31,948 bases of DNA from Welwitschia mirabilis (GCA_051453625.1 JBOZIK010000001.1:286978892-287010839), one strand, 5' to 3'. Shown: positions 8,439 through 19,827, counted from the first letter of the stretch. A program made the numbers and translations. The notes: generated from the sequence alone by a model not told the origin.

Positions 8439-10350
8439 GGGAGATAGAATAAAAAGAGAGGGAAAGTCCTAATTTCAAACACATAGATAAATGTTAAAGG
8501 GAACTCAAAAGAAAAAGGGAATCTTCAAATGTGTCTTCATATAGAATACTTCATAAGGAGATGTGTCATCCTTAACTCAAGCTAAAATGCATGTTGCTAA
8601 AAAGAGACTAGGTTGTCTTCTGAGCATAGGAAGGGAACCCTCCAGTTAAAGAACAACATTACTAGACTGGTGAGGAGCTAGGAATAAAAATAGATAGAGA
8701 ACATAGAGAGGGTCCCCTAGACAGATGGACCTAGAAGTGGAAAACAAGAGGAAAGACTACCTCTTTAGGCTAAAATGAGAGAAGAGGAGTGATGTGGAAC
8801 AAAGGGAAGGGGATACTGGAAGCTCAGATAACCTTTTGTCATTGCTTTAAAGCTACCCATAGACCCATGGTGACATAACTCCTTGAAAGATATGTTTAAA
8901 AACTAAGAAATTCAATTGGTCCTTGATAGTGCCAAAGAGGATCACCCCCCAGAATAGTAGTTACTTTCCTCGTCATCAAGCTAGTACTCCCCTTGTGATA
9001 GGCAATGTAATGTCATAGGCAAACTTGCTTGATTCTGGCATGTCCTAAGGATTTAATGCCACCTTAGAATTCATCCAACATTTGAAGCTTGACAAAAGCG
9101 CCCAATGAGAAGGAAGTTGGATAGGAAAAGGCTGAAGAAATTTGGAAGACATTAGGAAACTAGTCTTCAACATAAGCAAGGGAGGCACCAAAACATATTT
9201 GAAAGGGGACATTGACTAGAGAAGAATAGCTAGATTGGGACCGGAGATGGGAGTTGTGGCTAGAAGGGGAAAGTAAGAGGGCTCTTCCACACCCTACGCA
9301 TGGAAGTGGGCTAAGATTCCACTCCTTGTACGTGGAAGAGGGCGGAACAAGTGGAAGGAGGATGAGGAGAAGGTAGTTCTCAGCCAGGGAAGAAGGTGGA
9401 GAATGAACGAGAAGGTTGAATGCTTAAAGAAAATAAAGTAAGACCAATAACGAGGGAATCATGTCCAAAAGATTACCTACTCGATTAGGTTCAAGAAGGC
9501 CAGAAGGTTTGGGATCAAGCTGGAAGCAGGTCTTTGAGTTGGAGGGGGCATAGGATTGGGTATGGTCTAGAGGAAAAGAAGGGACCACTTCCATGCCCAA
9601 GGCATGAAAGAGGTGGGGAAGCAGACCTCCACCCCCAAGGCATGGAAGCGAGGTGGAGGGTCAAAGTAGGCCTCTTTCAAATGAGTCTTCTTTATCCAAA
9701 AGGGATTGGGAGGATGATGGGATGAAAGAAGGATAAAAGGGGTGGAGCGAAATTTGACAAGGGTCCCTAGCTCTTAGAAGTAAGGTTGAAGTCCAACATA
9801 AATGTCCATAAAGTGGTTTCTAATGATCTTCTTTATTTAGGAAATATGTCAAATAACCACACATGTGAGATCAAAGGGACTAGGTCTACGAAATTGAACC
9901 ATGTGAATGAACGGATCTTGACTTAGCATAAGGGCAGGCATATTTCCACTATGGTTAAGAAGCTCAAATCCACTAGTCAATTAGATGAAGGTGGTTGTAC
10001 AGGCACATTTGAAGGCAATAGCTAGAACATTGCCAAGGGGACGATCATGTCAATGCATGCGAAGGAAGAGGGATGCAAGTACATTTTTAGAGTTGAACCA
10101 ACTCTAGGAATGCTACAAAGGCACAAGAGAATAGTACAGGCTTATGACATCATTGATTGTGACATGTAAGCAAAACCAAGCTTAGGGCTCTTCAGTTAAA
10201 GAATCTGCTACCTAAGGTAACCTCTAGGGCTCTTTGTTTTTGTTTGAACTATGTAGGAAGTAAACGTAAAAGAATGAACTTTGAAAGAAATTTTGAGAGT
10301 AGAACACATTTGTCTTAAATTTGATTCATTTTGATTTAGTACAAACAATA
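8439..10350. other. No gene seen; purine-rich plus strand
   Basis: Flanking DNA between the two copia elements, rich in G and A on the plus strand. The short open frame at 9534-9725 is low-complexity and has no family match I know. Around 9544-9660 a phrase like aaggcatg(g)aag recurs, giving weak local similarity. It may contain worn upstream parts (gag, protease) of the element at 10351, but I cannot show this. Confidence 0.5.
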
Positions 10351-12816
10351 AATCATGTTTCTTTGGGTAGTGCTTCATACTTCATTACCTTTGTTCATCA
10401 TCATAGTAGGAAAATATGTTTATATCTCCTAAAATTGAAAGACATGGTCCTTGATACATTTAAATTTTTTAAATATAGAGTTGAAACTAAAACAAGCTAG
10501 AAAATAAAGCATTTGCTAGTTGAAAATGGTGGTGAATTTTGCTTGTTGCAGTTTGAGAAATTTTGCAAGTATGAATTATTCATGATAACACTCTTAACAT
10601 AATGGGGTTGTAGAAAGGCACAATAAAACCAACATGGAAAGGGTTAGAACTTTACTATCTAAATCAAGAGTTTTCAAGAAGTTGTGGGCAGAGGTGGCAA
10701 ATACAATTATGTGCTTGCTAAACATGTTGCCACATATAGCTCTTGAAGGCAAAATTCTGGAAATGCTGTGGAGTGGAATTCTCATCTCCTTGATCCATCT
10801 TAGAACATTTAGATGTTAAGCTTACAATCATGTGTCTACCTCATCCAAGATAGGCGTCCATGCATGCAAGTGTGCTCTCCTTGGCTATGGTGATGACAAT
10901 AAAGGGTATATACTCTAAGATCCTACAAATCAAAAAATGTTTAGGTCACATAATGTGACATTCAAGGAAAGATTAAATATTTTTCCACTCACTAGAGAAG
11001 GAACACAGTAAGGAAAGTCCTTTCCCTAACACCCAATAAGCAGTTTTAAAAGTCTTAGATCAAGAAGGAAACTAGGAAAGAGCCTTAGATGACACCAACG
11101 ATGAATTAGATGTTAACAAAAATGGTGGTGATAGGAATATGTATCCAAACACCAAGATGCTAAAGTTCATAAGGAGCACCTTGACAAACCTAAAATAGTG
11201 CTACATTCGGTTAGAAGGTCTACAAGGGTATTTAGACAACTCTGATCAAGAATTCTCCTTCTATGAATTATATCTTGTGAACTAATTGTCTGGAACCTGA
11301 AACTTATTAAGAAGCAATTAGTATCCTAGATTCTAAAAAATGGCTTTAGGCCAGGCAAGAAGAGATGAAGTATTTGTTTGAAAACAAAACATGGAATTTT
11401 GTGGTTCTCCACAAAGGCAAATATGCTTTTCCTAATAGATGGTTGTACAGGATCAAAGCAGAGGTTAATGGTGTGAAAAGATAAAGGGCCAGGCCACTAG
11501 CTAAAGGCTTTAAACAAAAGCCTGGTATAGACTTTGCTGAAATTTTCTCACTTATATATTAGAACATGTTTCAATCGTATCATTTTGTACTTAGTTACAT
11601 GTTTTTATTTGGACTTGCAGTAACTAGACATTAAGACAACTTTTCTATATGTGACTTGAAGAAGGAACTCTAGATGGAACTACATGCTGGTTTTGTGAAT
11701 TTGATTGTAAACTTGTTTGTAGATTGATAAGAAGTCCATATGGCTTGAAACAAGCTCTTAGATAGTGGTATAAAATGATTCTTTTTTGTAGGAGAAATGG
11801 TATTACAAATGTGAAGTCGATCATTACATGTGGTTACATAGTTGAATGACAAATAAAACTATCGTCTTATTGCTCTATGTTGATGAGATGCTTATAGTAG
11901 GAATCTTATAGGGCAAAACACTTTGCAACTAAAGATATGAGCCTTGCCAACAAAATTCTTCGAATGAGAATCCAAAGGAACAAAAAAGATTTTTAAAAAA
12001 ATGGTAAACTACCACTGAGCTAGTCTAATTATATTGACAAAGTAGTGAAATGTTTTCATATGCAAAATTGCAATCCTAATAGTACTCCTTTGGCATCGCA
12101 TGTTTAGCTATCTAAGAAGGATTATTCCAACTCTAAAGGGGGTAGAATGAAAATGACCTATTCCAACTCTAAAGAGGGTAGAATGAAAATGAATTCCTTT
12201 CCTTATACCCATGTTGCCAATCAGATCATGTATGTCATGGTGTGTAGTGTGTATCTGTCTAGATATTCCATATAAAGGAGGGGTGCCTCTCAATATATGA
12301 GAAATCCTAGTCTCAAGCATTGGAAAGCAACGAAATGACTACTCTAGTACCTAAAGAGGGCACAACATTACCAATTTTGTAGATGTGAACGTTGCAGGTT
12401 GGGGAGATACTTGGAGATTGACCACTAGTTATGTAATTGCACTTGGTGGTAATGTAGTAAGCTAGCTGTCATGTCTCCAACAAGATGTTTCCTTGTCTAC
12501 TATAGAGGCTAAATACATGTATCTTACAAAGGCTGAAACAAAAATGATAAGGTTAAAATATCTACTTGGATAGATTAGTTTTCAATAGAAGAAATAGGAC
12601 ATATTATGTGAAAGCCAAAGTGTCATTTGCTTGACCAAAAACATAGCTTTTCATACTCAAACAAAACATATTGATCATCAGTATTGTTTCATTAGGAAAA
12701 GGAATGTTACAAGTCACGAAAGTTCTCACCAAAAAAAACAAAAAATTGTAGCAAATGCTTTGACCAAGACAATGATAGCAGAAAAGAGCTCTTGCAAGAG
12801 AAGGATCAGATTTTGA
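10351..12816 (+). mobile_element. Ancient Ty1/copia relic (integrase, RT, RNase H), second lineage
   Basis: Plus-strand copia motifs appear in order in shifting frames. Integrase: YFITFVHHHSRK near 10378, VENGGEF near 10519, NMERVRTLLSKS from 10631, LWAEVANTIMCLLN, then LLGYGDDNKGY near 10878. RT: NRWLYRIKAEVNGVK near 11435, LAKGFKQKPGIDFAEIFS near 11500, LYVDEMLI near 11873 (YVDD changed to YVDE). RNase H: SLSTIEAKYM near 12490, LTKNIAFHTQTKHID from 12634, ANALTKTM near 12754. The wording differs from the first element (for example FWAEVANTI-type integrase), so it is another lineage, perhaps Tork- or Angela-like. Every domain has stops or frameshifts. Gag and protease were not found. Confidence 0.88.
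12123..12194 (+). repeat. 36-bp in-frame tandem duplication inside the old copia relic
   Basis: tattccaactctaaag at 12123 recurs at 12159. The two 36-bp units differ at only a few bases and encode a doubled 12-residue YSNSK(G/E)GRMKM(T/N) in the RT-RNase H linker, just before SFPYTHVANQIMY. Confidence 0.85.
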
Positions 12817-12916
12817 TGATTAGTTGACATGGGCATAGAAACTAATTCACCTTGTTTAATGTTATAAATAAAGCTTATCCTTTAAAGAATGATGATTTTG
12901 TCTTCACGTGGAAGAA

Positions 12917-13380
12917 TGTTTTTATGTGCAGCCAATAGCTACTTTTATTCTATTGTTGGTTATATTAGATGTTGACTGCATTTGCTTGTAAAAGGTGGTT
13001 TTAACTATTAAACCACCATAGGTTGGTTATTAAATTATATTAAAGGAAAAGGGAATATGGTGAGTAGGAGAAAGTTAAAGTCTAGTTTGCTTCTTTAACC
13101 TAATTCCTATTCTATATATACCCGTCCTATTCTATATATACCCCTCAAGCCATTAACAATGGACGTGTGGTGAGCTTCATGGCTATTTGCATTCTCTAAA
13201 GCTTTTGTTTGCTAATGAAAGCCTTGCGTTGCTTTCTAAGGCAATAAGCTAAAAAGGGACCATGCCTTGTTAAATCTTTCGTGTCTTTTTGTTTGTGTTC
13301 ATGTTTATTCATCTCATTTCATGCTACTTATTTTGATAGCAAGTATGTAACTAAAATGCACATTCAGTGCTTCTCAGCAT
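12917..13380 (+). repeat. Possible 3' LTR region of the old copia relic
   Basis: After RNase H, the sequence cacgtggaagaatgttttta resembles the worn purine tract and TGTT start of a copia 3' LTR, so an LTR may begin near 12917. About 190 bp later lies a TATA-rich stretch. The right end is not recognisable and there is no second copy in the window to compare. Confidence 0.35.
13105..13144 (+). repeat. 20-bp tandem duplication carrying a TATA box
   Basis: tcctattctatatataccc is present at 13105 and again at 13125, differing only in the last base of each 20-bp unit. Each copy contains TATATATA, so the putative LTR promoter has two TATA boxes 20 bp apart. Confidence 0.9.
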
Positions 13381-15630
13381 TTTTAAGACTAAAAGAATTT
13401 TAACTATTATTAAACATGTAAGAGCCAGAACAAATGGAATAAACAATATAAGACATACGATAGCTAGGCATTTGAATGGAAGATTAAACTTGATCACTCT
13501 TCAAATATTGACCTAAAAGATTTTACACTTTTTTAATTCACTCAAAACAGACGAAATCTAAACACTAGTGAAATTTTTCAAAATTCCATTCATTTTCTTA
13601 TTTTTTTCAAACTTTCAAAAGGAAATGAACAAAGAGGACATAATGAAAGAATTAGCTTGAAGCTTCTTGTCAATGTGCATCTAAGTGTGAAAGATATACT
13701 TATTGAAGATACTAGCAAATATGTGGTATAGCTTCTATTGACATGATACATCACAAATGACACCCATCACTACCATTTATTTTTAAAATATTATAAAGTG
13801 AACACAAATTATTTCCTTTATAATGTTATATCTAATGTTGACTCTTTTTAAAGTTCTAAAAGGTGAATTTTATTATAAATCACCTTATAGTTAAAAAGTC
13901 TAGTTATTTAAAGTTATGTGTGGGTTAACCAAAAGTTATGATAAAACGGAATAGGTATATAGTCTTCTAGAAAGTTCCACCCTACATCTACTTAATCCTA
14001 GTTTTAGAAACCAAATCCTAGATCTAAATTGTTTTCCATTTTTTGAGATTTCAATTGTGGAATTGCATAGAATTGTTTTGACAAATCACATAAAATCATG
14101 GATTTAAAAAACCCAATTATATAGGTTAAAAGCATACGGATCATACTTCTAATGACTCAAGAGTAAAAACCTAATGCAATAACATCTGTGCATTATGCAT
14201 GATAGTTGTGCATTCTGCATGATAGTTTGACTATGCTGTATGCATTGCCATGAAGTCAAACTTCGACCCAATGCATGAGATTGTGTTGTTGTCAAAAGAG
14301 TCAAAGAAAGAAAAACTTTAAAAATGAATTTTGAATCGTTCGTGTGTAAAGAGTTAAAAAATCAACTCGCCCAACTTGCAATTCACTCGCCTAACACAGT
14401 GACTCATTTTTTTATATTTATTTTTAATCTCTTTGACTTGGCCACCATGCGTCAAAGCAAGTGACATGCTAAGAGTCAGCAAGTCACTAACTCACAAATG
14501 ACTTGCCAAGTCAAGTCATCATGCTACACTAGTTGACAAATAATATAAATTCATAATAACAATTTATTCCTAAGAGGAAGGGATTTTGGAATACTCTACC
14601 CCATTTTGTTTTCATTCAAGTTCGGTTTTCTGGTCCTTGTTATAGCTTTGATATTAGGAGCTTCAAGATAGCTCCTTTCAAAGTGGTGCTCTTTTCTCAT
14701 TTTCATACTATTAGGGTATCTAATCTGCTGTTAATTTCCAAAAAAGGAATCGAAGATAACAGAAAAGCTGGGGCAAGGAAAAGACACATAAGCAAAGGAA
14801 GGGTGGTCATTGTATAGAGCAATTAAAATGAAAATCACATGAAGTTGAAGTTTCATGATCCACAGCATCGCTCTAGATAATATCTGTAGCATGATTTTGA
14901 GGCATAAAAAGCAAATTACTCTCCCTTCTTGCTGATCAACACCATAAAAGAGAAGCCTCTCATATGTGGTTACTTCAACTAAGAAGGTTCTTCATGAACC
15001 CCTTCTCTCTATTTGGTGGAGTTGATTACCAAACAATTAGCTCTTGAAGAGTTGAAGGTTGCCCAAATTAACACAAACCATCTCTCTTCTAAACTGCAAA
15101 TACCAATGCCTTATGGTTCAATGCATTGGAGACTTGCAATTTAACATGTCCTACCATTAGCTACACAACATCTAGAGCTCAGCATCTAAAGGGACTACAT
15201 AAGACAAGAGACATGATGAGAAAATGCACCTCACAAGCATTCATTGAGACATGATGAAGACAAGACAAAGGTGATTCTAACAAGCATGATTCAGATTCCC
15301 GAGAGCTTTTACTAAGTACATCATTAGGCTTTTCCATGCAAGTAGTTGTGTTTGTTTTCTATTTTCTGCACTTTACTCTCCTTTCTCTGTGTACATTTTC
15401 TAAGAATGTTGTCTAAGAAGTTCATTGGGAATTAATAATGAATTGTCAAGTTGCAACATAGCCATGACAAATTTAACATCTGATGATCAGCCACATACTA
15501 ACAACCTAAAAATTTCACGAAAATGCATTCCACAAAGAAGGGTGAATGTGGATTCCTTACGAATGTGGAACTAAGTCTGATTGATTAAAGAACACCATAG
15601 TAACTCATTTTCTTCCTTCTCACAATAAGT
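13381..15630. other. No gene seen; AT-rich DNA with small repeats
   Basis: No domain or exon I can support. A 20-bp tandem pair (gtgcattNtgcatgatagtt) lies at 14188-14227. Between 14340 and 14530 the words tgactt, aagtca and tcgcc recur in both orientations. On the minus strand, about 14740-15000, an open stretch of roughly 85 codons has no recognisable motif. It could hold undetected 3' exons of the minus-strand gene. Confidence 0.4.
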
Positions 15631-15639
15631 ACAAACAGG

Positions 15640-15745
15640 TAAATATATCCTTAACATTGCCAGAATATTTCCAATGTGGGATTGAACCCATAGCATATCA
15701 TAAGGAAGCACACCTGTTTAATGGCAAGCTAATGCATATCAAAAG
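15640..15745 (-). repeat. tRNA-derived SINE-like fragment, minus strand
   Basis: Read on the minus strand, TTAGCTTGCCATTAAACAGG is followed about 30 bp later by a B-box-like GGGTTCAATCCCAC. That resembles the two internal RNA polymerase III promoter boxes of a tRNA-derived SINE. It starts about 30 bp after the 15774 exon, so it would lie in the following intron or in the 3' UTR. The ends and target duplication are not clear. Confidence 0.45.
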
Positions 15746-15755
15746 CGGGTTAAAA

Positions 15756-16197
15756 TCAAAGAACAAGTAAAACCTCATCAGAAAGAGAAGAATCACCCAT
15801 TTGATAGCAACCATTGAAATGATTTATCATCGACTTTGCACGCTTAAGGCCATTAGCATGTAGACTCTTGGACATCAAAAAATCAGTACAGCCTTGGAGG
15901 CTATCAAGGTGTGGCCATAATGGATCAAGATGCAGAGTCTCTGCAGTTGATAGCTTGCAACAATATACATTCTGTATAGGTTCAGATTGTCCAGAAGCAC
16001 ACTTTAGATTTTCAGTTAGTTCTCCTTTGCAAGTGTCATATTTCTTGGGCGAATGAAAGGATCTCATAAGTAAGGATATCTTTGAAAGAACCCGCTTCAG
16101 TCCATCTGAATAAGACAAATGTTTAGCCTGACTGTCAGATGTGCTTGAAAGAATATGGTCAGCTTCTTTGATTATGACCTCCCAGTCCTTTGCTGTT
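15756..16197 (-). CDS. Exon of an unidentified plant gene, possibly the terminal exon
   Basis: The minus strand encodes about 146 residues beginning (R)TAKDWEVIIKEADHILSS and including SDGLKRVLSKISLLMRSF and NGLKRAKSMINHF. The 3' splice site is CCAGAG before AACAGC at 16197. Its phase (one base completing AGA) matches the preceding exon, which ends in AG. At the 3' end there are two possibilities: a donor GATGAG/GT at 15774 after SLSDE, phase 0, or read-through to VLLVL and TGA at 15756-15758, making it the last exon. The amphipathic, Lys/Leu-rich text looks helical. I do not recognise the family. No RNA evidence is available here. Confidence 0.7.
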
Positions 16198-16584
16198 CTC
16201 TGGTGACAAATCCAGAATAAAATTATTTTTCTAAAATAAACAAATTGCCCAAAAAACATTTTAGAGAAAGAAGAGAAAACTCATGTTTCTTGGCATGCAT
16301 TTCTTAAAATAATCTGGGGGAAAGACATTGTCCAGAAAGAAGAAAAAAATTATGTTTTTCGTAAGAAATAGATCATACACATGGCATACATATACAATTT
16401 CATCATTCAAAACCATACTTAAAGATCAAAACCAAGTTACAAAAACTGTCGTGCATGATTTGATAAAAAGTATGCAAAAAGGCAGGTCTTGCAAAATGTC
16501 ACAAGCAAGCAGTTTGATCTGAAAAAGATAACAATAATATTAAGTGGATTTTAAAGAGAACACACAGGGAAGAAGTGGTGGTGT

Positions 16585-16960
16585 GATTCAGTATGAAGTT
16601 AGCACCCAAAGTACAAGGATGTACTAAAGCAAACAATATAAAGAGATCAATGAATAATGTGCATTTTGGAAGGACCACACTATAAGATTTCTTCTTCTTC
16701 CTCCTCCTCCTTCTTCTTCTTGTTCTTCTTCTTCTTTTTTCGTTTTTTTAGGGTTCAAAAGTTCAGTCAAGTCTATAAAGGCGTGTGGTAGGGAAAACAC
16801 TTCTATTTATGCATTAACAATGATAAAAATTTCACTGTAAGCTGAGAATCCAATGCAAGGGTTGAGGGATTCAGTATGAAGCTACTACCAAAGTGTAAAA
16901 AGATTCTATTCCCATAAACAATAAAAAGATATCAACAAAATGATGTGTCCAGTAATCAAT
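16585..16960. repeat. Diverged direct repeats, about 283 bp apart, in an intron
   Basis: gattcagtatgaag at 16585 recurs at 16868. The following roughly 85 bp are alignable between the copies (accaaagt, aaacaataaaaagat-type words). Between them lies the TTC microsatellite. Confidence 0.6.
16688..16740. repeat. (TTC)n/(TCC)n microsatellite
   Basis: Pyrimidine-only triplet repeat on the plus strand (GAA/GGA on the gene strand) inside the intron between the exons at 16197 and 17588. Confidence 0.9.
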
Positions 16961-17587
16961 TAGGCACACAAGAAAACAAACGTAAGACAGAATTCCTAAT
17001 TAGGTCTTTCAACTCTCTATGAATGAAAAAAAGTAATAACATCTGCAAGATGCTATCCTTATCTGACACTATTCCCCCTCATGCAATCATGCATGCACAA
17101 ATAGTCACTCACAAGTGAGAGATACCTCCAATTTGGACTTAAGTGTGTAACACACAAAAAGAACATACATCACTCACAATGACAAAACCCTAGTACCCAA
17201 AGGTGAGATTGAATGCCTTAGCATTTATTTTATTTCAATTACATTTTAATACCACCATTAAAATATAAGTAGGAATTAATAAGTAAAAAGGGAATTTCAA
17301 AGTTTGCAAAACAACTAAATAATTAACTTCCCCAAGATAGATCAATGACAATTTGGAAGGCATTTTGGAAATGTTTGTATTTGAGAAATAATCTATTGTT
17401 AAAATAAGTCCTCATCGACTTTTAACATAAGAAATCTTGTTGCAGCTGAGAAGAGACAGAGATATTGAAAGCCTAAAAACACTATGAAAATAATTAGGCT
17501 CAGGATAAAACTGCAGACAATAATGAATATGGTACAAAAATAAAATAAGTTTTTGTAGAACATCTATATAACAAAAAGCTTTCTCAC

Positions 17588-17642
17588 CTTGTTGGAATAA
17601 ACTTGATCACTTGCATGGAAACTTTAACATATTTCTTATCTT
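17588..17642 (-). CDS. 55-bp exon of the unidentified gene
   Basis: Minus strand: the acceptor tttgtcgacaag precedes AAGATAAG, and the donor ACAAG/GTGAGA is a strong match to the consensus. The exon encodes (E)DKKYVKVSMQVIKFIPT(R). It begins with two bases that complete the GAA codon started by the exon at 17787, and ends with AG, completed by A at 16197. Both junctions keep frame. This double phase agreement is the best proof that the chain is a real gene. Confidence 0.75.
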
Positions 17643-17786
17643 CTTGTCGACAAAAGAAAGAATGAAAATGTAATCCAATCTAGACTGTACTGAACTACTA
17701 TGCTTAATCATTCAATTGTAGATTACCATGTATTGCTTTTCAAAAGAAATACCATTATATTTGTATGGCAGGTTTACTTCTAGTAC

Positions 17787-17900
17787 CTGGTTCATGGCCA
17801 ATAAATACAACATCTTTCTCTTTAATGTCTGAATGACAACTAAGTGTGTTTCCCAAAAGTAGCACTCTAGTGGCAAAGGCTGACAGAGAAATTTTGAACA
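17787..17900 (-). CDS. Exon of the unidentified gene, 5' part lost in a gap
   Basis: Minus strand, from the gap edge: FKISLSAFATRVLLLGN, then TLSCHSDIKEKDVVFIGHEP, ending in a donor CCAG/GTACTA at 17787. One base carries over to the next exon. The text is a mix of beta-like hydrophobic stretches and a charged loop, with no recognisable catalytic motif. The exon start lies within or above the 165-N gap at 17901-18065. Confidence 0.7.
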
Positions 17901-18065
17901 NNNNNNNNNNNNNNNNNNNNNNNNNNNNNNNNNNNNNNNNNNNNNNNNNNNNNNNNNNNNNNNNNNNNNNNNNNNNNNNNNNNNNNNNNNNNNNNNNNNN
18001 NNNNNNNNNNNNNNNNNNNNNNNNNNNNNNNNNNNNNNNNNNNNNNNNNNNNNNNNNNNNNNNNN
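17901..18065. other. Assembly gap, 165 N
   Basis: Hides the 5' part of the FKISLSAFATR exon on the minus strand. Confidence 1.
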
Positions 18066-18330
18066 CAACATGTTAGTTCCAAACAACAGTGTAATAGACT
18101 TAAAATAGTGAGTTTGGTGCAGCGATGGAAATTAAATGGATACAAAACAAGCACAGAACTGTTGTAAAGAAAAGGAACACATCTCTACTGACATGGATTC
18201 TTCATAAGAGTGAAAGAGGCAAATGACAGTCTAAAGACAAAATAAAGGCAGCTTAAGCCGACTTGTAAAGGAAAGAAAAGCTTGCGTGAATTCTAAATAT
18301 TAGCAGAACATTTTTATATTATGATAATTT

Positions 18331-18376
18331 TGCTGAAAGAATTTTTTTAAGTTTGCTGAAAGAATTTTTTTAAGCT
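18331..18376. repeat. 23-bp tandem duplication
   Basis: tgctgaaagaatttttttaa starts at 18331 and again at 18354, with perfect copies. It lies in the intron between the exons at 18455 and 17900. Confidence 0.9.
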
Positions 18377-18454
18377 TTCACAACAGTTGACAGCCCTATT
18401 CTGAAATCTACAGATATGCAAATATTTCTAGAGGCATGATTCTGCTAAAAACAC

Positions 18455-18519
18455 CTTTTTTGATGAATTCCCCAAAGACCTTTTTCCTGATGACAGGAAA
18501 CCCAAAACATTGTGTGAGC
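18455..18519 (-). CDS. 65-bp candidate exon of the unidentified gene
   Basis: Minus strand: the acceptor ccttctgttttccag is a good pyrimidine-tract site, and the donor AAAAAAG/GTGTTT is acceptable. In the frame that starts after one base it encodes LTQCFGFPVIRKKVFGEFIKK and ends with one spare base. Its downstream partner begins in the gap, so that phase cannot be tested. The protein-like text and good splice sites support it, but less strongly than the three exons below it. Confidence 0.55.
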
Positions 18520-18652
18520 CTGGAAAACAGAAGGATTAATAGGAGTTGTATGGTTTCTACACATTTTTAACTACTATCTCAAACTGAAGTTCACAAAATC
18601 AGTAAGGCCATAAAATATATCAAACAATGCCATGAGAACATCAATAAAGTAC

Positions 18653-18776
18653 TTATTTAAAAAGTATGGGCATGTCTCCTTGTAGATTGCTAATGCATAT
18701 CAGCTTGGCAATGTCACATGTCTTGATCATTTTTAAAGGATCCCTAGGCCTCAGATACATAGCTAGACCCAAGCCT
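18653..18776 (-). other. Coding-like fragment beside a gap
   Basis: From the edge of the 430-N gap the minus strand reads GLGLAMYLRPRDPLKMIK, then TCDIAKLICISNLQGDMPILFK, to a TAA at 18653. No obvious donor lies before the stop. It could be an exon with a missed splice site or a repeat-derived open stretch. Product unknown. Confidence 0.25.
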
Positions 18777-19206
18777 NNNNNNNNNNNNNNNNNNNNNNNN
18801 NNNNNNNNNNNNNNNNNNNNNNNNNNNNNNNNNNNNNNNNNNNNNNNNNNNNNNNNNNNNNNNNNNNNNNNNNNNNNNNNNNNNNNNNNNNNNNNNNNNN
18901 NNNNNNNNNNNNNNNNNNNNNNNNNNNNNNNNNNNNNNNNNNNNNNNNNNNNNNNNNNNNNNNNNNNNNNNNNNNNNNNNNNNNNNNNNNNNNNNNNNNN
19001 NNNNNNNNNNNNNNNNNNNNNNNNNNNNNNNNNNNNNNNNNNNNNNNNNNNNNNNNNNNNNNNNNNNNNNNNNNNNNNNNNNNNNNNNNNNNNNNNNNNN
19101 NNNNNNNNNNNNNNNNNNNNNNNNNNNNNNNNNNNNNNNNNNNNNNNNNNNNNNNNNNNNNNNNNNNNNNNNNNNNNNNNNNNNNNNNNNNNNNNNNNNN
19201 NNNNNN
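18777..19206. other. Assembly gap, 430 N
   Basis: Unsequenced bases between two minus-strand coding-like fragments. It may hide an exon. Confidence 1.
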
Positions 19207-19254
19207 GATGCACAAATAGCTGCTCAAAATGATAGTCTTCTTGGAAAGACTTAC

Positions 19255-19540
19255 CTGAGAGTCGAAGCATATGGCATGTCCAATTTTCTATAGATTCATG
19301 TTATTAAAATGAACTATACTCCAAGGTTTGGATTTCCTAAAATAAAAACTGTTTCTGTACTCCTGAATTCTATCATGAACAGATAAAATATGGTCTTCAA
19401 AATACTGTGCATAGTTTTGCATACAAGTTGGATAACCTTGTGGTATCACTCATTTCTAAAAGATGCTCAACAATAGCATTCTCAAAGGTGCAATCACAGT
19501 TGGCATGCCCACAGGTGATCCACTTCCACATTCCCTTTAA
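19255..19540 (-). pseudogene. Coding-like relic or mis-spliced exon group, unknown protein
   Basis: The minus strand reads WKWITCGHANCDCTFENAIV, then EHLLEMSDTTRLSNLYAKLC, then TVF. One base too many in a TTTT run shifts the frame near 19395. The text goes on as EDHILSVHDRIQEYRNSFYF, RKSKPWSIVHFNNMNL, a TAG, and KIGHAICFDSQ, ending at a near-perfect donor CTCAG/GTAAGT at 19255. The last 33 bp alone (19255-19287) could be a micro-exon, because ATAG just before them is a possible acceptor. The CGHANCDC cluster could bind zinc. Either this is a decayed gene copy or true exons interrupted by an assembly error and a short intron. I do not recognise the family. Confidence 0.35.
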
Positions 19541-19827
19541 AAATTGTTGGCATTACATTTCTCTTGATATCACTAACCAAATGCTGCAAAAGGAGATATG
19601 ATGATCCAAGCTATCACATTTAAAATAAGTCTGACAACTATGTTTTTAAGGAAAGGTCATTTAGGGCAAGATTTCATCACAACACGAGGAAAAACAATGC
19701 ATGACACAGCATTAAAGAAACTGCAAAACCTCATTCATATCAGATCAAAACAAGGCTGTAATTTTTCATGAGGTATTGCTATTGATTATGCCTGAGATCT
19801 GTCAGTCTTGTTGAAAGTTGCTTTGTC

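Noticed and set aside
9016-9105. Possible gypsy-type protease relic (ANLLDSGMS, then TLEFIQHLKLD)
   Set aside because: LLDSG followed by an F-I-x-x-L-x-L stretch recalls a gypsy protease, but it is one short match with stops and no neighbouring gypsy domain. Too weak to call.
14740-15000. Minus-strand open stretch of about 85 codons as a further exon
   Set aside because: No good splice sites flank it, and its hydrophobic, repetitive text matches nothing I know.
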